From positions 223,559-287,558 of the forward strand of contig NMRA01000547.1 of assembly GCA_002633005.1 (NCBI GenBank): a stretch of DNA of 64,000 bases, in the 5' to 3' direction. Of the stretch, positions 1 through 12,100 are shown piece after piece. A program made the position numbers and the translations under genes. The notes beneath the pieces are model-generated. The model saw only the letters and a program-made list of their open reading frames with translations, searched no databases and had not been told where the DNA came from. How positions within the stretch are numbered: position 1 is the first letter of the stretch; each line of letters opens with the position of its first letter. This DNA is from Phoronis australis (Eukaryota; Phoronida; Phoronidae).

Positions 1-620
1 TTGAAAGTTTTCAAAAATTTTGTGTAATTTTGTGAAAATACTTAAATTGTTCATTGGATGGTTTTGAATGGGCTTTCAGAAGATGTTATCCATTTTTGCT
101 AGGACGTTTCTTTCTTGAACTATTCACGATTTTCTGATAAAGTTGTTCCTTTGTTGACTGATTTTTGCTTCAAGTTTGTTGATTTTTTGTTAGTTTCTTG
201 GTTTGCACGCTACAGATAGCAATTTTTATTGTATCAGCATAGGGGTTACGATTATTTGTGTTCTTGGTTTAGTTGTCGATCTCACCTATAATTTTTTTTA
301 AATTTCTTTCACCAAGTGTCGCTCTTCAAAGTGCTTTCAAAACTTGATAAAATGAAATTTCACCATTTTTGAGTTATTTAGCTTTCAGAAGATGTCTTCA
401 TTTTTTGCTAGGACGTTTCTTTTTCGAATAATTCAGGACTTTCTCATAACGCTGTTCCTTTGTTGACAGATCTTTATGTACTTTTGTTGGTTTACCTTCT
501 ATTGAACAAGCCCATATTTCTTATTCATTTCTGACATCTTCATTCATCATGTTCATCATTGCCACCATCATTATCATCATTGTTGTTATCATCTCCATTG
601 TTGTCTTTTCAGTCAATTTC
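1..620. repeat. Diverged direct duplication, about 319-bp period
   Basis: The stretch from about 72 to 186 recurs at about 391-503 with many substitutions. Shared words include CTTTCAGAAGATGT, GCTAGGACGTTTCTTT and GTTCCTTTGTTGAC. It is a two-copy tandem of roughly 320 bp of unknown identity, lying before the first dispersed repeat. No coding potential was recognised. Confidence 0.6.
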
Positions 621-663
621 CACAAGTGCCACTCCTCCGAGCACTTAAGAGTGACTCCGTATA

Positions 664-2131
664 ACAAGAGCAACGCAGAGCATTGAAATGCGCCCACAAA
701 TGCATCGCAAATGGTGTGCTTTTAGGGTTGTTCATTTGTGTCATAAAAATGGCCACTAGATGGCGCAAAAATGTACAATCCATCCAAAAACGGTAAAATG
801 CCATTGCTTCCTTAATAGAAAGCTATACACCAAATTTCATAGAAATCCGTCACGGAACTTCAGAGAAACAATGTAAAACAGAATAAAATGAAATTGCTAC
901 TAGGGGACACACTGTTCATTGGATCCACCTGAAAGTCGTCATTGTCTGTTTTTAGCTTCATATAAATACACTTACTTATTAAATCTAATAAAGATCATGC
1001 AGTGGGTTTAGTAAATACAGCTATGGGCGCAAAACAAAACAAAACAGAACAAAACTACCACTAGGAGGCGCCACAGTAGTCAAAGTTGTCGTCCTCAACC
1101 GTCATCTTCACACTGAGAACATATACGCCAATTTTCAAAATCATCCTCAAAATGATTTGGTTGATAGAGGGATAAACGCCAATAAATAGACTAGGTGCCG
1201 CAAAATACCTCGATTCCATCGGAAAACGAGAGGATAGCATCATCTCACCAACTGATGACCGTATTCAAAATTTTATGAAAATCCGTTGAGGACCTTTGAA
1301 GATACAGAAGTAAAAGTAAAACTAAAATTGCCACCAGGGGGCACACCAGTAGTCAAATCCATTCAAAAATCATCGTCGTCTGTTGTCAACATCATATAAA
1401 CACACTTGTTTAAGTTAGTAAAGATCTTGCAAACGGTTTAGGAGATACGGCCATGGGCGAAAAAAACGAAACTGCCACTAGGAGGCGCCAAAGTAGTTGA
1501 AGTCATCAGAAAATCATCGTCACGTATCCACTTCATAGTAAAAACACACATGCCAATTTTCACAATTATCCTGAAAGCGGTTTGGTTGATAGAGGGGTGG
1601 ACGTCAAAAAACAGACCCCAAAACAGTAAACATGGCCACTAGGTGGCGTAAACTAGGTCAAATCCATCTGAAAACGGAAAGATAGAGTCATATCACTAAC
1701 AGAAACTTGTACACCAAATTTTATGAAAATATGTTGAGGACCTTTGAAGATACAGAGGTAAACATAAAAAAATAAAATTGCCACTAGGAGGCACACCAGT
1801 AGTCAGATCTGTCCGAAAGTCATTGCCATCCGTTTTCATCATCATATAAATGCACTTACTAACTTTTGTAAAGATCCTGCAAACAGTTCAGGAGATATAG
1901 CCATAGGCGCAAAAAAAACTGCCACTAGGAGGCGCCACAGTAGTCAAAGTCATCGGAAAATCATCGTCAACCGCCCTCTTCATAGTAAGAACATACTTTC
2001 CAGTTTTCAGAATCATGCTTAGAGCTGTTTGATTGATAGAGGGGTGGACGCTACAAAACAGACTCGAAAACAGTAAAAATGGCCACTAGGTGGTACAAAT
2101 TACGTCGAATCCATCGAAAAACGGGAGTTTG
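664..2131 (+). mobile_element. Head/array repeat element, copy 1 (HINE-like), 3' truncated
   Basis: Starts with the family head (ACAAGAGCAACGCAGAGC, then ATGCGCCCAC). It continues as an array of about ten monomers of about 134-159 bp, each centred on a GCCACTAGG-GGC motif. Every third monomer is alike: motif positions near 1328 and 1782, 1473 and 1921, and 1632 and 2080 are 448-454 bp apart. It has no 3' tail. It contains a monomer with CCACCAGGGGGCAC near 1329. Non-coding. Confidence 0.75.
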
Positions 2132-3047
2132 TCTGTAAACTCTGCTCATCATTTCCAAACTAGACAGTTTTGCAAGACAACTTTCATTAAATGTAAAGTT
2201 GAGGCAAGATATTTTCTTGGTTAGTCATCAAGACTTACTTTTTATCTATAAGTTCAAAAAGCTACATAAAACTACAAGGTGCAATATGGCAGTAAGAGGG
2301 TCACAAAAATGGCCACTAAAATTAACTAGGAAAAGTGGTCTGTGGATTATCTCCCCTGTCTAGTCAAATTTGAGTAAATGCCAAATAAGTTTTTACAGCA
2401 TGCATTGGTTATTCCACCCACAAGTACAACTTTCAATCTATTTTTTAAGTTACTTATTTTCGTTGCTGAAAACATACAATTTTGGAGACAGCTAACATGA
2501 CCAATTGCGATCTAGTGCTCCAGCGACGAAATTAGAAGTCACTGAGTGCACAAAATGTGGCATTTAGATTTTTGTTAGGAGACAATGTTACTTCAAACTG
2601 GAAGTGTGACGCTGTGAGCAAGTCAACCAATGCAAGCACTGTGTGTCTGACTGGCTGAATCGCTGATCTTGTCGTTTCAGGCACCATTGCTCAAGTCAAA
2701 GGCAAAAAAGTGTACATAAGGTAATAAATCATCAACTGAAATCTTTGCATTTTATAAGAAAAAATACAAGTGAAGAAAACTTATAAAGTGACCATACATT
2801 AATATGTCTAGTAAAACTTAATTATTTATCTCAGTTGTATCCAAAATCCAATTCAGTGGCATTGGAATGGCAGCATACAGCAAACGTGAGAGCAGATGAT
2901 CTTGAGACCTGACATAACCACCTTGAGCCAAACATTTTACTTCATCACTCAACATCAATGCCTTTTTACACACACAAATCTAAACAGAGCCTTAATACTT
3001 TATCTAGTAATGAAACAACAAATATTATTTTAAGTATGGGCTACTAC
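2132..3047. other. Intron sequence beyond DOCK exon 13
   Basis: Mostly unique AT-rich sequence. The only item of note is a 45-codon minus-strand open frame at 2818-2955 (see its own entry). No splice-consistent DOCK exon was found here. Confidence 0.5.
2818..2955 (-). CDS. Short open frame of unknown nature
   Basis: Minus-strand ATG at 2955 with stop at 2820-2818. The 45 residues include MLSDEVKCLAQGGYVRSQD and LLYAAIPMPLNWILD. The composition looks more protein-like than neighbouring shadow frames. I recognise no family, and an upstream stop closes the frame. It may be a relic of a mobile element. Confidence 0.2.
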   Translation of the reverse strand: MLSDEVKCLAQGGYVRSQDHLLSRLLYAAIPMPLNWILDTTEINN

Positions 3048-3164
3048 CTCCTGTAGTCTTGGAGATGTTTGATCAAGTCTTCATCAGACAAGCGTGCACT
3101 CTCTTGGCGGTACATAGCAAACTCCTCATGGGTTGTGTCCACATCTTTGCCCCGGAAGACAGGC
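3048..3164 (-). CDS. DOCK exon 13 (last exon seen)
   Basis: 117 nt completing the split Arg codon from exon 12 (acceptor TTCCATTTCAG). Encodes [20 protein letters not shown] and [20 protein letters not shown], and ends phase 2 at G|GTAGTA. It matches the RP.FKD...YKQDSSKLSSEDILKLL segment that precedes the DHR-1 domain. No further exon was found between 1 and 3047, so the gene continues to the left of the window. Confidence 0.94.
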
Positions 3165-6100
3165 CTGAAATGGAACTCAAGGAATGTACTAGTCGACAGG
3201 ACTCTCAACCATTCAAGATACAGAACCCGGACAAACAAATCAATTCATTCCCTCTGAAAACGTTGATGACAAAAAAGCTGAATATGAACCATATTAGCCA
3301 TCTCCACATTGTAAGAAAACCTCACGATTCAGAAAGTCTACAGAATACAAACTCACGTAACATACTTCGAAAATTTATTTAATGCATATGTTCAATGAAT
3401 TTAATGGCTACACTACAAAAGATCAGATACCAAACACGAGCAACGTCGAGCGTTGAAATGCGCCCACGAATGCACTGAAAATGAGGTGCTTCTAGGGTTG
3501 TTAATTTGTATCCTAAAAATGGCCACTAGATGGCACAAAAACGCATGAAAACGGGAACATGCCAATTCTTTAATACAAAGCTATTTACCTAATTTCAAAA
3601 AAATCTGTCAAGGAACTTCAGAGAAACAAAGGAAAACATAAAAAAATTAAACTGCCACTAGGGGGCACAGCGTTCATTGGATCTGCATGAAAGTCATGGT
3701 CGTCTGTTGTTAGCTTCATATCATATCTTAGTAAGAACACTTACTAAATTTAATAAACATCCTGCAGAGGATTGAGGAGATACAGTTATGGGCACAAAAC
3801 AAAACAAAACAAAACTACCACTAGGAGGCGCCACAGTAGTCGCAGTCGTCATCGTCAACCGTCCTCTTCACATTGAGAACATGTACACCAATTTTCAAAA
3901 TCATCCTTAGAATGGTTTGGGTGATAGAGGGGTTGACCCCAAAAAACAGACTAGATAAGCCCAAATTGCCAATAGGTGGCGCAAAATACCTCGATTCCAT
4001 CCAAAAACAGGATAGCGCTATCTCACCAATTGATGCCTAAATTCCAAATCTTAAGAAAATCCGTTGAGGACCTTTGAAGATACAGAAGTAACCGCAAAAA
4101 ACTAAAATTGCCACTAGGGAGCACATGGGTAGTTAGATCCGTCCAAAAGTCATCGTCCTCCATTCTCAACATCACATAAATACACTAGCTACATTCAGAT
4201 CCTGCGAAACGGTATAGGAGATACAGCCATGGGCACACAAAAAAATGCCACTAGGAGGTGCCACAGTAGTCGAAGTCATCGGAAAATCATAAGCCATCCC
4301 CTTCATAGTACAAAAGGTGATTATAATTTCCTAGTTCCTCTTTAAAGCGCTTAAATAGACTCCTACACGAGTCTCAGGTTTATGACATGGGCAAAACCTC
4401 CTGGAAATTTCGTCAAAATTTTGACAAAATTTCCAAGAGGTTTTGCCCATGTCGTAAATCTTGAGACGAGAGTAGGATTTTTTCTCACATGAACTTTAAA
4501 AATGACCTTTTTACCGAAAAACTCGACGTATCTAAATCTTTCAAAGCAACTGTTGTACAATGTAAAGCAGTTCAGTTACTTTTTGTAAATAGTTTTATTT
4601 TTAGCTTAACAGTATTGTAAATTCTATTCAGCTTTCGTAGCAAATAATATTCAAGTTAGAATCTAACAAACAGTCTTTGAATTTGTAATTTTAAAACTTA
4701 ACAAATGTTTATAACAGTCAGCAAGGCTTCCCTGCGATTGAGCACTACATTGAACTTGAGACAGCACAGTCAGACAGTCTCGCCACATTTCTTGAGTTGT
4801 GGCTCATCTCTGAATGAACGTGGATATGGAATTCGCCGCCCAAGATGGGTACGTTTAAGAAGTTGTTTGCATGCCCTTTTGACTGGGAGTACGTACATTT
4901 GCGACACCCGATTTGTCAATCATAACCTTGTCACTTTCTCGGAATTCCGGCATTGCTTGGCTGGCATGCGTTTGGTTGTTTTGGTGTTTTGCAAACGATA
5001 AAATGTAAGGTGTATGGATTTCTACTTTGCACTACTTTGTGATTTGCCAATGTAATATCAAAAAAAATTATGTACTCCGTGTTATTAACTAGTCGTGTCG
5101 CAACACATTCCAGGTCATGTGAGAAAATTTCAATATCCAACACGTTAGATATTAAGAAGTCAAGAAAAAGCAAAATTCAAGTCGATGATTTTTATAAAAA
5201 AAAATTCTTTTCGAAATGTTCTTTCCATAAAATGCCGTTGCGACTGCAGACTGCCATGTTATGTTATTCTAACTACGCGTACGAATACGCATGTCCCGCC
5301 ATGTAAGTAGACTTGTTAATGTGTAGTTCTTGTGCCAGTTATCACTCTCTCTGACTATTTATTCTTGTGCTGCCTTTTTCAAATGTCACTCCACAAACGT
5401 TTATGGTGGAGAAACTTCCAATGTACATACAGTTATTTTCAACGGAATTTTGGTTGGACTTGGGGTGATATTGGCGTAAGTTATTTAATATTATTATTAT
5501 AGTGATATTTAAAATGAGGGTGGCCTCTTCAGTGACAGCACTGCTTTCCAAGAGGGCCCTCAACAAGAAAAACAGTAATATAATAAGTAATAAAACAATG
5601 AAATATACGCAACAAAGATACAGGTTGAGAATTAAGACAATAACTAAATGACGATGAATGGTAAAAATTTAACTAAGACAGATGAAATAAATTAAGAGAT
5701 GACTCTAGACAGTGAGAGTATTTACGACAACGAAAAAATGACATGATTAAGACAGGCAGGGTATAAAAGGTTACTATGTAAATTACAGCCACTTATTAAT
5801 ATTTACTTTGAAGGTAGTAATTGAATTGGACCGTTTAACTTCTGGGCTAAGAGAATTCCATATTATAGCAGCTGCATAGACAAAAGATCTCATGTTTCTT
5901 GATATAAAGTAGTTTATTTGCATTCATTAGCATTAGTTTTCCCCTGTTCTGTCAGGTAAATTTAACGTTTTGAACGCTTGCTATTAATGTATCCTCTTAG
6001 CCCATCGTTATTTTCTTGGGCGTTGTCCGGAGAATTGAATTGTTATATACATGATACAGCATTTTGTAACTTGTAAATTTGAACATAGTTTTTTGTTATA

Positions 6101-9100
6101 CTTCAGTTTACCTACTACTTATTCTGCTGACAATAAAACAATAAAGCCCACAGAGCATGGATGGTTCTACAAACCCCTTGGTGCCACGACCTATGACACC
6201 CTCAACCCTCGATCACCTCAATAAGCGACCTACTCAATCTGCAGCAATAGTGATATCAGGTGCGATTTTTACACATTTTACAAGCTTTCACACGGCATAT
6301 CAACTTTCCCACAGAACTTACCGTGAACTCGCGAGTTAATGCCTTGGACACTTAAATTGGGAAAGCCTGAGACAGGGAGATTGGCGATTACCCAAGCAGT
6401 GGGCGCTTAAACTGAATACTGACAAAACTCGGGGGTGGGCGATTATCCAATTAGTGGCCGCTTACGTCCAAATTTTAGCCAAACTGTGCAAGGGCGCAGG
6501 TATTCATTCGAGCATGGAATTTGTAAGTTTGGTCAATCAGCAGAACCCAACAACCACAAAGTTTCTCATGGTTCAAACAGAAACAGGGTGATTTTGTGAG
6601 ACCATTCCTAAAAACTCAGATGTTTTCAAACATATTAGCACGCTACAAAACTCCAATGGCAGTCCACTTACCGTATCAGCAAGTACTGTTTCCTCGAATA
6701 AAACATGGACTATTCGTTCGCAGCGAGACCTTAACTTTGCAGTTGCAACAAAAGCGGGTGTGATTAATTACTCAATTCAAATTAGGGTCGACCCGGGATA
6801 TAAATCATGCACATGCATACATAAGAGAGGAATAGCATACGTTTTTCAAACAATGTCAAATTCCTTTAAGAAACGTTAAAAGTTTGCACAGAAAGCGTTT
6901 TATAGAAAGTTTGATCACAATATCCTGAGAAATGTAGGAGCTGAGCACAGAACAGTTCTTTCGCTACATACACAGCTGGACTCATCGACTCATGGACAGA
7001 TGGATACTATGCAATTTTCTAACCAAATTTGAATTAAAAAAGGAATACAACGCAATTACTTTGGAAGAACTAATTACACCTGTAAAGAAAGTGATTTATA
7101 TGACTGCAACAGCTTTAAAATATTAGAAAATTATTGTTAACAGCTAAACTACATTCACAAGAAAAATTAATCTCATAAATTACATGCAATAGCATATAAT
7201 GGCTATATGCCTACAGTAATCTGAGAAAAGCTGAGTGCCATTGAATAGGAACTACGACTCCACTCACACAGTGCCTACTTACCTTGCAGCCCAGGCAAAG
7301 GGCATTCTGCAGTGTCCAATGTGGGCACAATAAGTTTTCATCTGTTTGTGCACCTTCAGTGCTGCTTTGGGGTCAGGTGTTCGCATATAGGGTTCTGCAC
7401 TTGCAGCCACGCCTGCCTGGAGCACCTTCTCCACCCGTGCTACAAGGTAGATCTCAGAGTGGGGATTACTCACTGAGAACAGTGCCTAGAAATGGAAAGC
7501 ATAATATCTATACAACTGTTGAGAAACATAATCTGGGACATGGCAGAGTCTAACATATATTTGTAGAAGGATTCAGAACATACCAAAAAGTTTTAAAATG
7601 TTCTTAAATTGGTGAAAAGTTCCACAACATTGTAACATACCATCAATATTCAGGCATGAGTACCTAGCATTCAGTTACGCAATAACCAATTACAGAATAT
7701 TCAGTAGTTGAAGAGGGAGGCAATAATGAGTCAACAACAGAGACAGCAAGTGGTTGCAATAGAGTTACTCATTCAGTCAACAGGTGTGATAGTTCACCAC
7801 AAGACGAGGCTTCACAGCACTGGCTAGAGTATTGGAACAAACGCTACATCAGACGCTTTGTCCGAGATCTGTACGTTCCGTCAAGATTTATTAACTCAAA
7901 TTCGTCTAAGTCTAGTACCACACAGAAAGCTTTTAGCACCAGTCCGTGACAACCTGTACCCAACCATCCATAGGAAAAACACGACAGTAACGCTACGAAC
8001 CTGTCTTTTGTCATTACAGCATGCAAAATTCCGCTAAACTGTAACACGCAACAAGGCATCAGAGTAAAGGTTTGTTTAATTTACTATCAACCTAAAAATT
8101 TTAGAAACAACTGTAAACCCTCAGGCAGAAAGAAAGACAGATGCAACAACATACAACAAAATACTACAATTGCCACTAGGGGACACACACATAATGGGCA
8201 GGTGTTGATTGAAACATATGTGTCCAGACATCAATGCCAACCCTGTAACAAATACTTCTTATTTTATGACAGTCCTTCATACATATGGTAGATATTGAAG
8301 CACGTGCAAAAAAATAACTGCCACTGGATGGCATAAATGTACTCAACCATGTTCTCGTCAATAGGATGATTATCAAAAATGTTTGGCACTTGGCAACAGT
8401 AAGCTTGGCCTGAAACTTTAAGGGTAGCAGGAAGTCTCTTTGATAAGAACAATTGGCAAACTTCATATATAGCCAGTGAAAGACTGGTAGAAACCAGGGC
8501 TCGACGCTATTCAAATCGCCAGATCGCATTTTGCGACCTAGCCAAAATCCCAGGTCGCATTTTCAAAATCCAGCTCGCATTCATAAATGCCAGGTCGCAA
8601 AAATTTCCCACCATTTTTACGTTCCAAAATCGATTTTTTAGATCACCGAGAAAATGTTTAGATTATGCTCTTACCTGCAGCGTTAAATACTGACAAGTTT
8701 CAGATCGCAAAATTGAGTTCGTTCATGCAGGTATGGTATTACTGTTCTTCATGACTGCAATTGAAAGGCCCTCAAGCGCAAGGCAAGTTGCCGACGTGAA
8801 AGTTGAATCAGTGCTCCCTAACTAACACGTGGATTCGAGTAGCTACATTTGCGATGTGAAAAGGGAGAAAATGCCCATTGAAAAAGTATCCGCGATTTTG
8901 CTAGGTCTGACCTTCTACTGGTTGTCATCAAAGTCGTTAAAGATCCAAACTAACTCGGAGTGCAAATTCCCGCCATGTTTTGTTCGCAACCCAAATTTTG
9001 CAACTTAACCCGATGTTTGAAAAACATCTGACAAAAAAACCTGAAACGATGAACTAACCAAATGACGTATTTGGATGCGCGGGAACAATTCAGTGTAAAT

Positions 9101-12100
9101 TTCATAACAAAAATGTGATACTTATGCTGTTTACGTACTCAACAATTCGTTTTGTATGAAATGAATAGCCTCGAAATAATTCCCGACTGCGTGCGGGATT
9201 CCATAGCGTAATTCGAGTTTGCTCCTCAATACCTTCCAAGTACGGGGAAAATAGGTCAGTCACGAAACGACACGCATGTCACTAGTGTTAAGTTTCTTTC
9301 GCAGTTATGAAACAAAGCCGGGATTTGGTTTTTACATATTGAGAAAGATGTTTTTGAAAACTGAATTTGTAGTGTAAAGTGAGAGTGACACACTATATAG
9401 GCTGCGTGTCAATTTTAAATCAAGCGCGGTCGTTTCTCGTGCGCTATGATGGGCGCTAGCCTGAACCGTGGGCGCTTAATGGGAAATTCTCAAAGGTTGA
9501 GGGGGAACGCTTAGTAAATCAGTGACCGCTTATTATAAAACACTTCAAAGGTAGGGAGTAGGCTTGTGCGTGAGCATTGTCGTTAACCTGAGTGTTTGCG
9601 TTAATAAGATATTAAACGACTGCAATGGTAAGAAACGTCATATTACGATTTTGCGAGACAAACTCCATCGAGTATAGGGGTGACTTTCTGAATATCGTTA
9701 CCACCTACATTTCACCCTTTTTAGCCACCCGGAATAATTTTGTTTTTAATTGCCCGCTTCAGCCGGAACAAGATTGTTTCTATTGGAGTCTGAACATTTT
9801 ACGGCGACGGTGGCTCGGGGAGCCAAAACTTGCCGGGGGGGGGGTGTATGAAGAGAAGAATAAAAAATCGTTGACCACAATTTCACATCTAGTACCCGTT
9901 TAGTTACAACAGCTGGCTATGGGCATAGAATATAGGGTTTAGAGAACATCGACCTCGGGAAACATCATCACAGGAAATATCAGTTCTGGATTATATCGGT
10001 CCCAGGGAATATCGTAAAGCATCGGGTCTTTTATAACCGCCGGGAATCTATGAGTTCATTTTCAAATAAACCACTGGCATGTACCCGGGTGCTTAAAGGA
10101 GAATGCCACCCAATTTAATTAGTCTTTTTTGCCGTCTTAATCGATTTATATCCACATCGCCTCGCATACGGTCGACATTACCTTGCCAAGAGGTGTTGCG
10201 TTAACCTGTGAGGAAGGTGAGAAACGATGCTAGCGACGTCAGTGGTTCATATGCAGAGTGAATGCCGCTATGTTATGGTGCATCGTTCCGGCTTGTCCGA
10301 CCTAAGCAGCTGCGAGGAAAGCGGGTATATGTTTTTTTTTTGCTTCCTCGAGAATTCGAAATGCTTAGGAAGTGGCTCATGGTAGTGAAGAATGAAATGT
10401 ACGCTGTAAATAGCAAGTATGAGGCCATGAAACATTTCCATGTCTATGGCCTGCAGACGTCGACAGTGCCTGACGAATGCTGGCTTACCAAATAACTCCA
10501 TATGTTCCGTTCAGTGTCTGAGTTTGTTCACGGCGCCTCTCTAGTATTTCTTCATCACTGTATTCCTGTTTGAATTGATAGCCTGTAAAACTTAACGATC
10601 CACTTGCGAAGTCGGAACTGATGAGCTCTAGCTCGTCCAAGTCGGCCCGGGGATTGCGAGATGCCATGTTGGCGTTTATTACTTAGCGTTCTGTTTCAAA
10701 ATGAATTATTCTCACCCTAACCAAACTGAAACAAAGTCTGTCTCATTAGATGCAATTTGTAATGCCTTTGGAGTGTTCGTGAGTGCAAATGATTTGAGAA
10801 GCCAGCAATAAATAAATCACTGTGTTACCAGCTTTAGCTGCAATACAACTAATTATGACGGGACACCGAGGCCGTGTGAGCTCATGCTAATTTAGTGTCT
10901 GCTGGCAGAAGCTGTTGTGAAACAACTCAATTTCCATCCCGCAGTCAGGTGTTAGGGGAATCTTTATTTACATTTACCTTCATAACGATTGTCAATGTAC
11001 AACTTCTGCCCTGACCGGCGGTGCAGTGGCCAAAAAGAACCTGAATTCGCGGCCCCCGACGAGTAAGTAGATTTGCAGTTTCGTGGCTAATTCGCCAACA
11101 TAATCACGTGCACATTACTTTGGCTCGCTAGTATAGTACTTTTTTGACTGGAAGTTTAGTTTCCACTGAACTTTGGCTGGTTTATGTTCGTGATGTCTGA
11201 TCAGTTTCCGAGCCACTGGCCGGGATAACGAGTCAATCCGGCCGGCCGCGATGGGCCTGATCGGGCTCCGAGCCACTGGCCAGGATAACAAGCGTTTTGT
11301 GTTAAGAACTCAAAAAATCACAAGTCTAAACAACACAGATCTAGGTTCTCCTGTCTGTATCTCACGGAAAATACTTCGAAATTATCTCCAAACAGACCCC
11401 AAACTCCTGCTACCGGACCTTAAAGACCTGCCGAACTTTGTAGGCTACGGTGTGTCCAAATACAACGACATAAAACAACACGTTTTTATAAGAACTCAGT
11501 GTATTTTTAAGGATTTTACATCGCAGTTTGATGATTTATTGGTGTTAAACGATGTCTTCAAGCGATAAGCTAACACCAGTAACCCGTGTTGTGAACTGCT
11601 GAACAGAGTGCGTGTGAAACCGATGACGTCACTGGATAATTTCAACACCTCTGTCTGCCGTCAGGTGTCATGTAACGCAACCGTACGTGTCGTTATGAAG
11701 TAGAACTACTCGATCTAAATTGATACAAATTAGGTTGTTTTTTGGGTGGCATGCTCCTTTAACAGAGCCAAGCCGGTATACTCTTTCATTTAGGACTGTA
11801 GCTGTTCTCTTTTGATTTGAAGCTTTGAAGTCCCCCCACTTAAATCGCTGGAGCAGGCCTACACTTTACATGCGCACACCCAGCCTAATATATAGGGGGC
11901 TCGAATTCTTCCATATGCGGACCTGTTACTGAAAAAAAATCAACGAGGACTAAAAATGGGGCAACGAGGTTCAAGCTTGCCAATCGTGCATCCGCGCCGA
12001 ATTCCTGTGGACTTTGTGGATTTTTGTCTCGTTTACTTAAGGGACTTTTTGTTTCACTGAGGCGAACTTTTTTGCCCAATTCGCCAAATGGGGGGCCCGT

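Larger units (their letters stand above)
10097..11758 (+). mobile_element. Kolobok-like DNA transposon, TTAA target duplication
   Basis: Ends AGGAGAATGCCACCCAA (10097) and TTGGGTGGCATGCTCCT (ending 11758) form a 17-bp inverted repeat with one mismatch. TTAA lies on each side (10093-10096 and 11759-11762). The homologous copy at 42778-46816 lacks this segment and reads GCTTAATAGAGCC across the site, which gives the empty locus. TTAA plus an internal THAP domain is the Kolobok signature; piggyBac also uses TTAA but has no THAP. At 1,662 bp it is too short and too broken to be autonomous. Confidence 0.85.

Noticed and set aside
664-700. Head hairpin CAACGC-AGA-GCGTTG considered as a tRNA- or SINE-type promoter
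   Set aside because: No A box/B box pair is visible at the right spacing, so there is no support for a Pol III SINE.
8176-8529. 117-codon minus-strand frame
   Set aside because: It spans the junction of a degenerate repeat and the left end of a transposon, so the frame is accidental.
11251-11568. 105-codon plus-strand frame inside the Kolobok-like element, considered as part of its transposase
   Set aside because: I could not find any catalytic motif or THAP residue in it. It is left unassigned rather than called coding.
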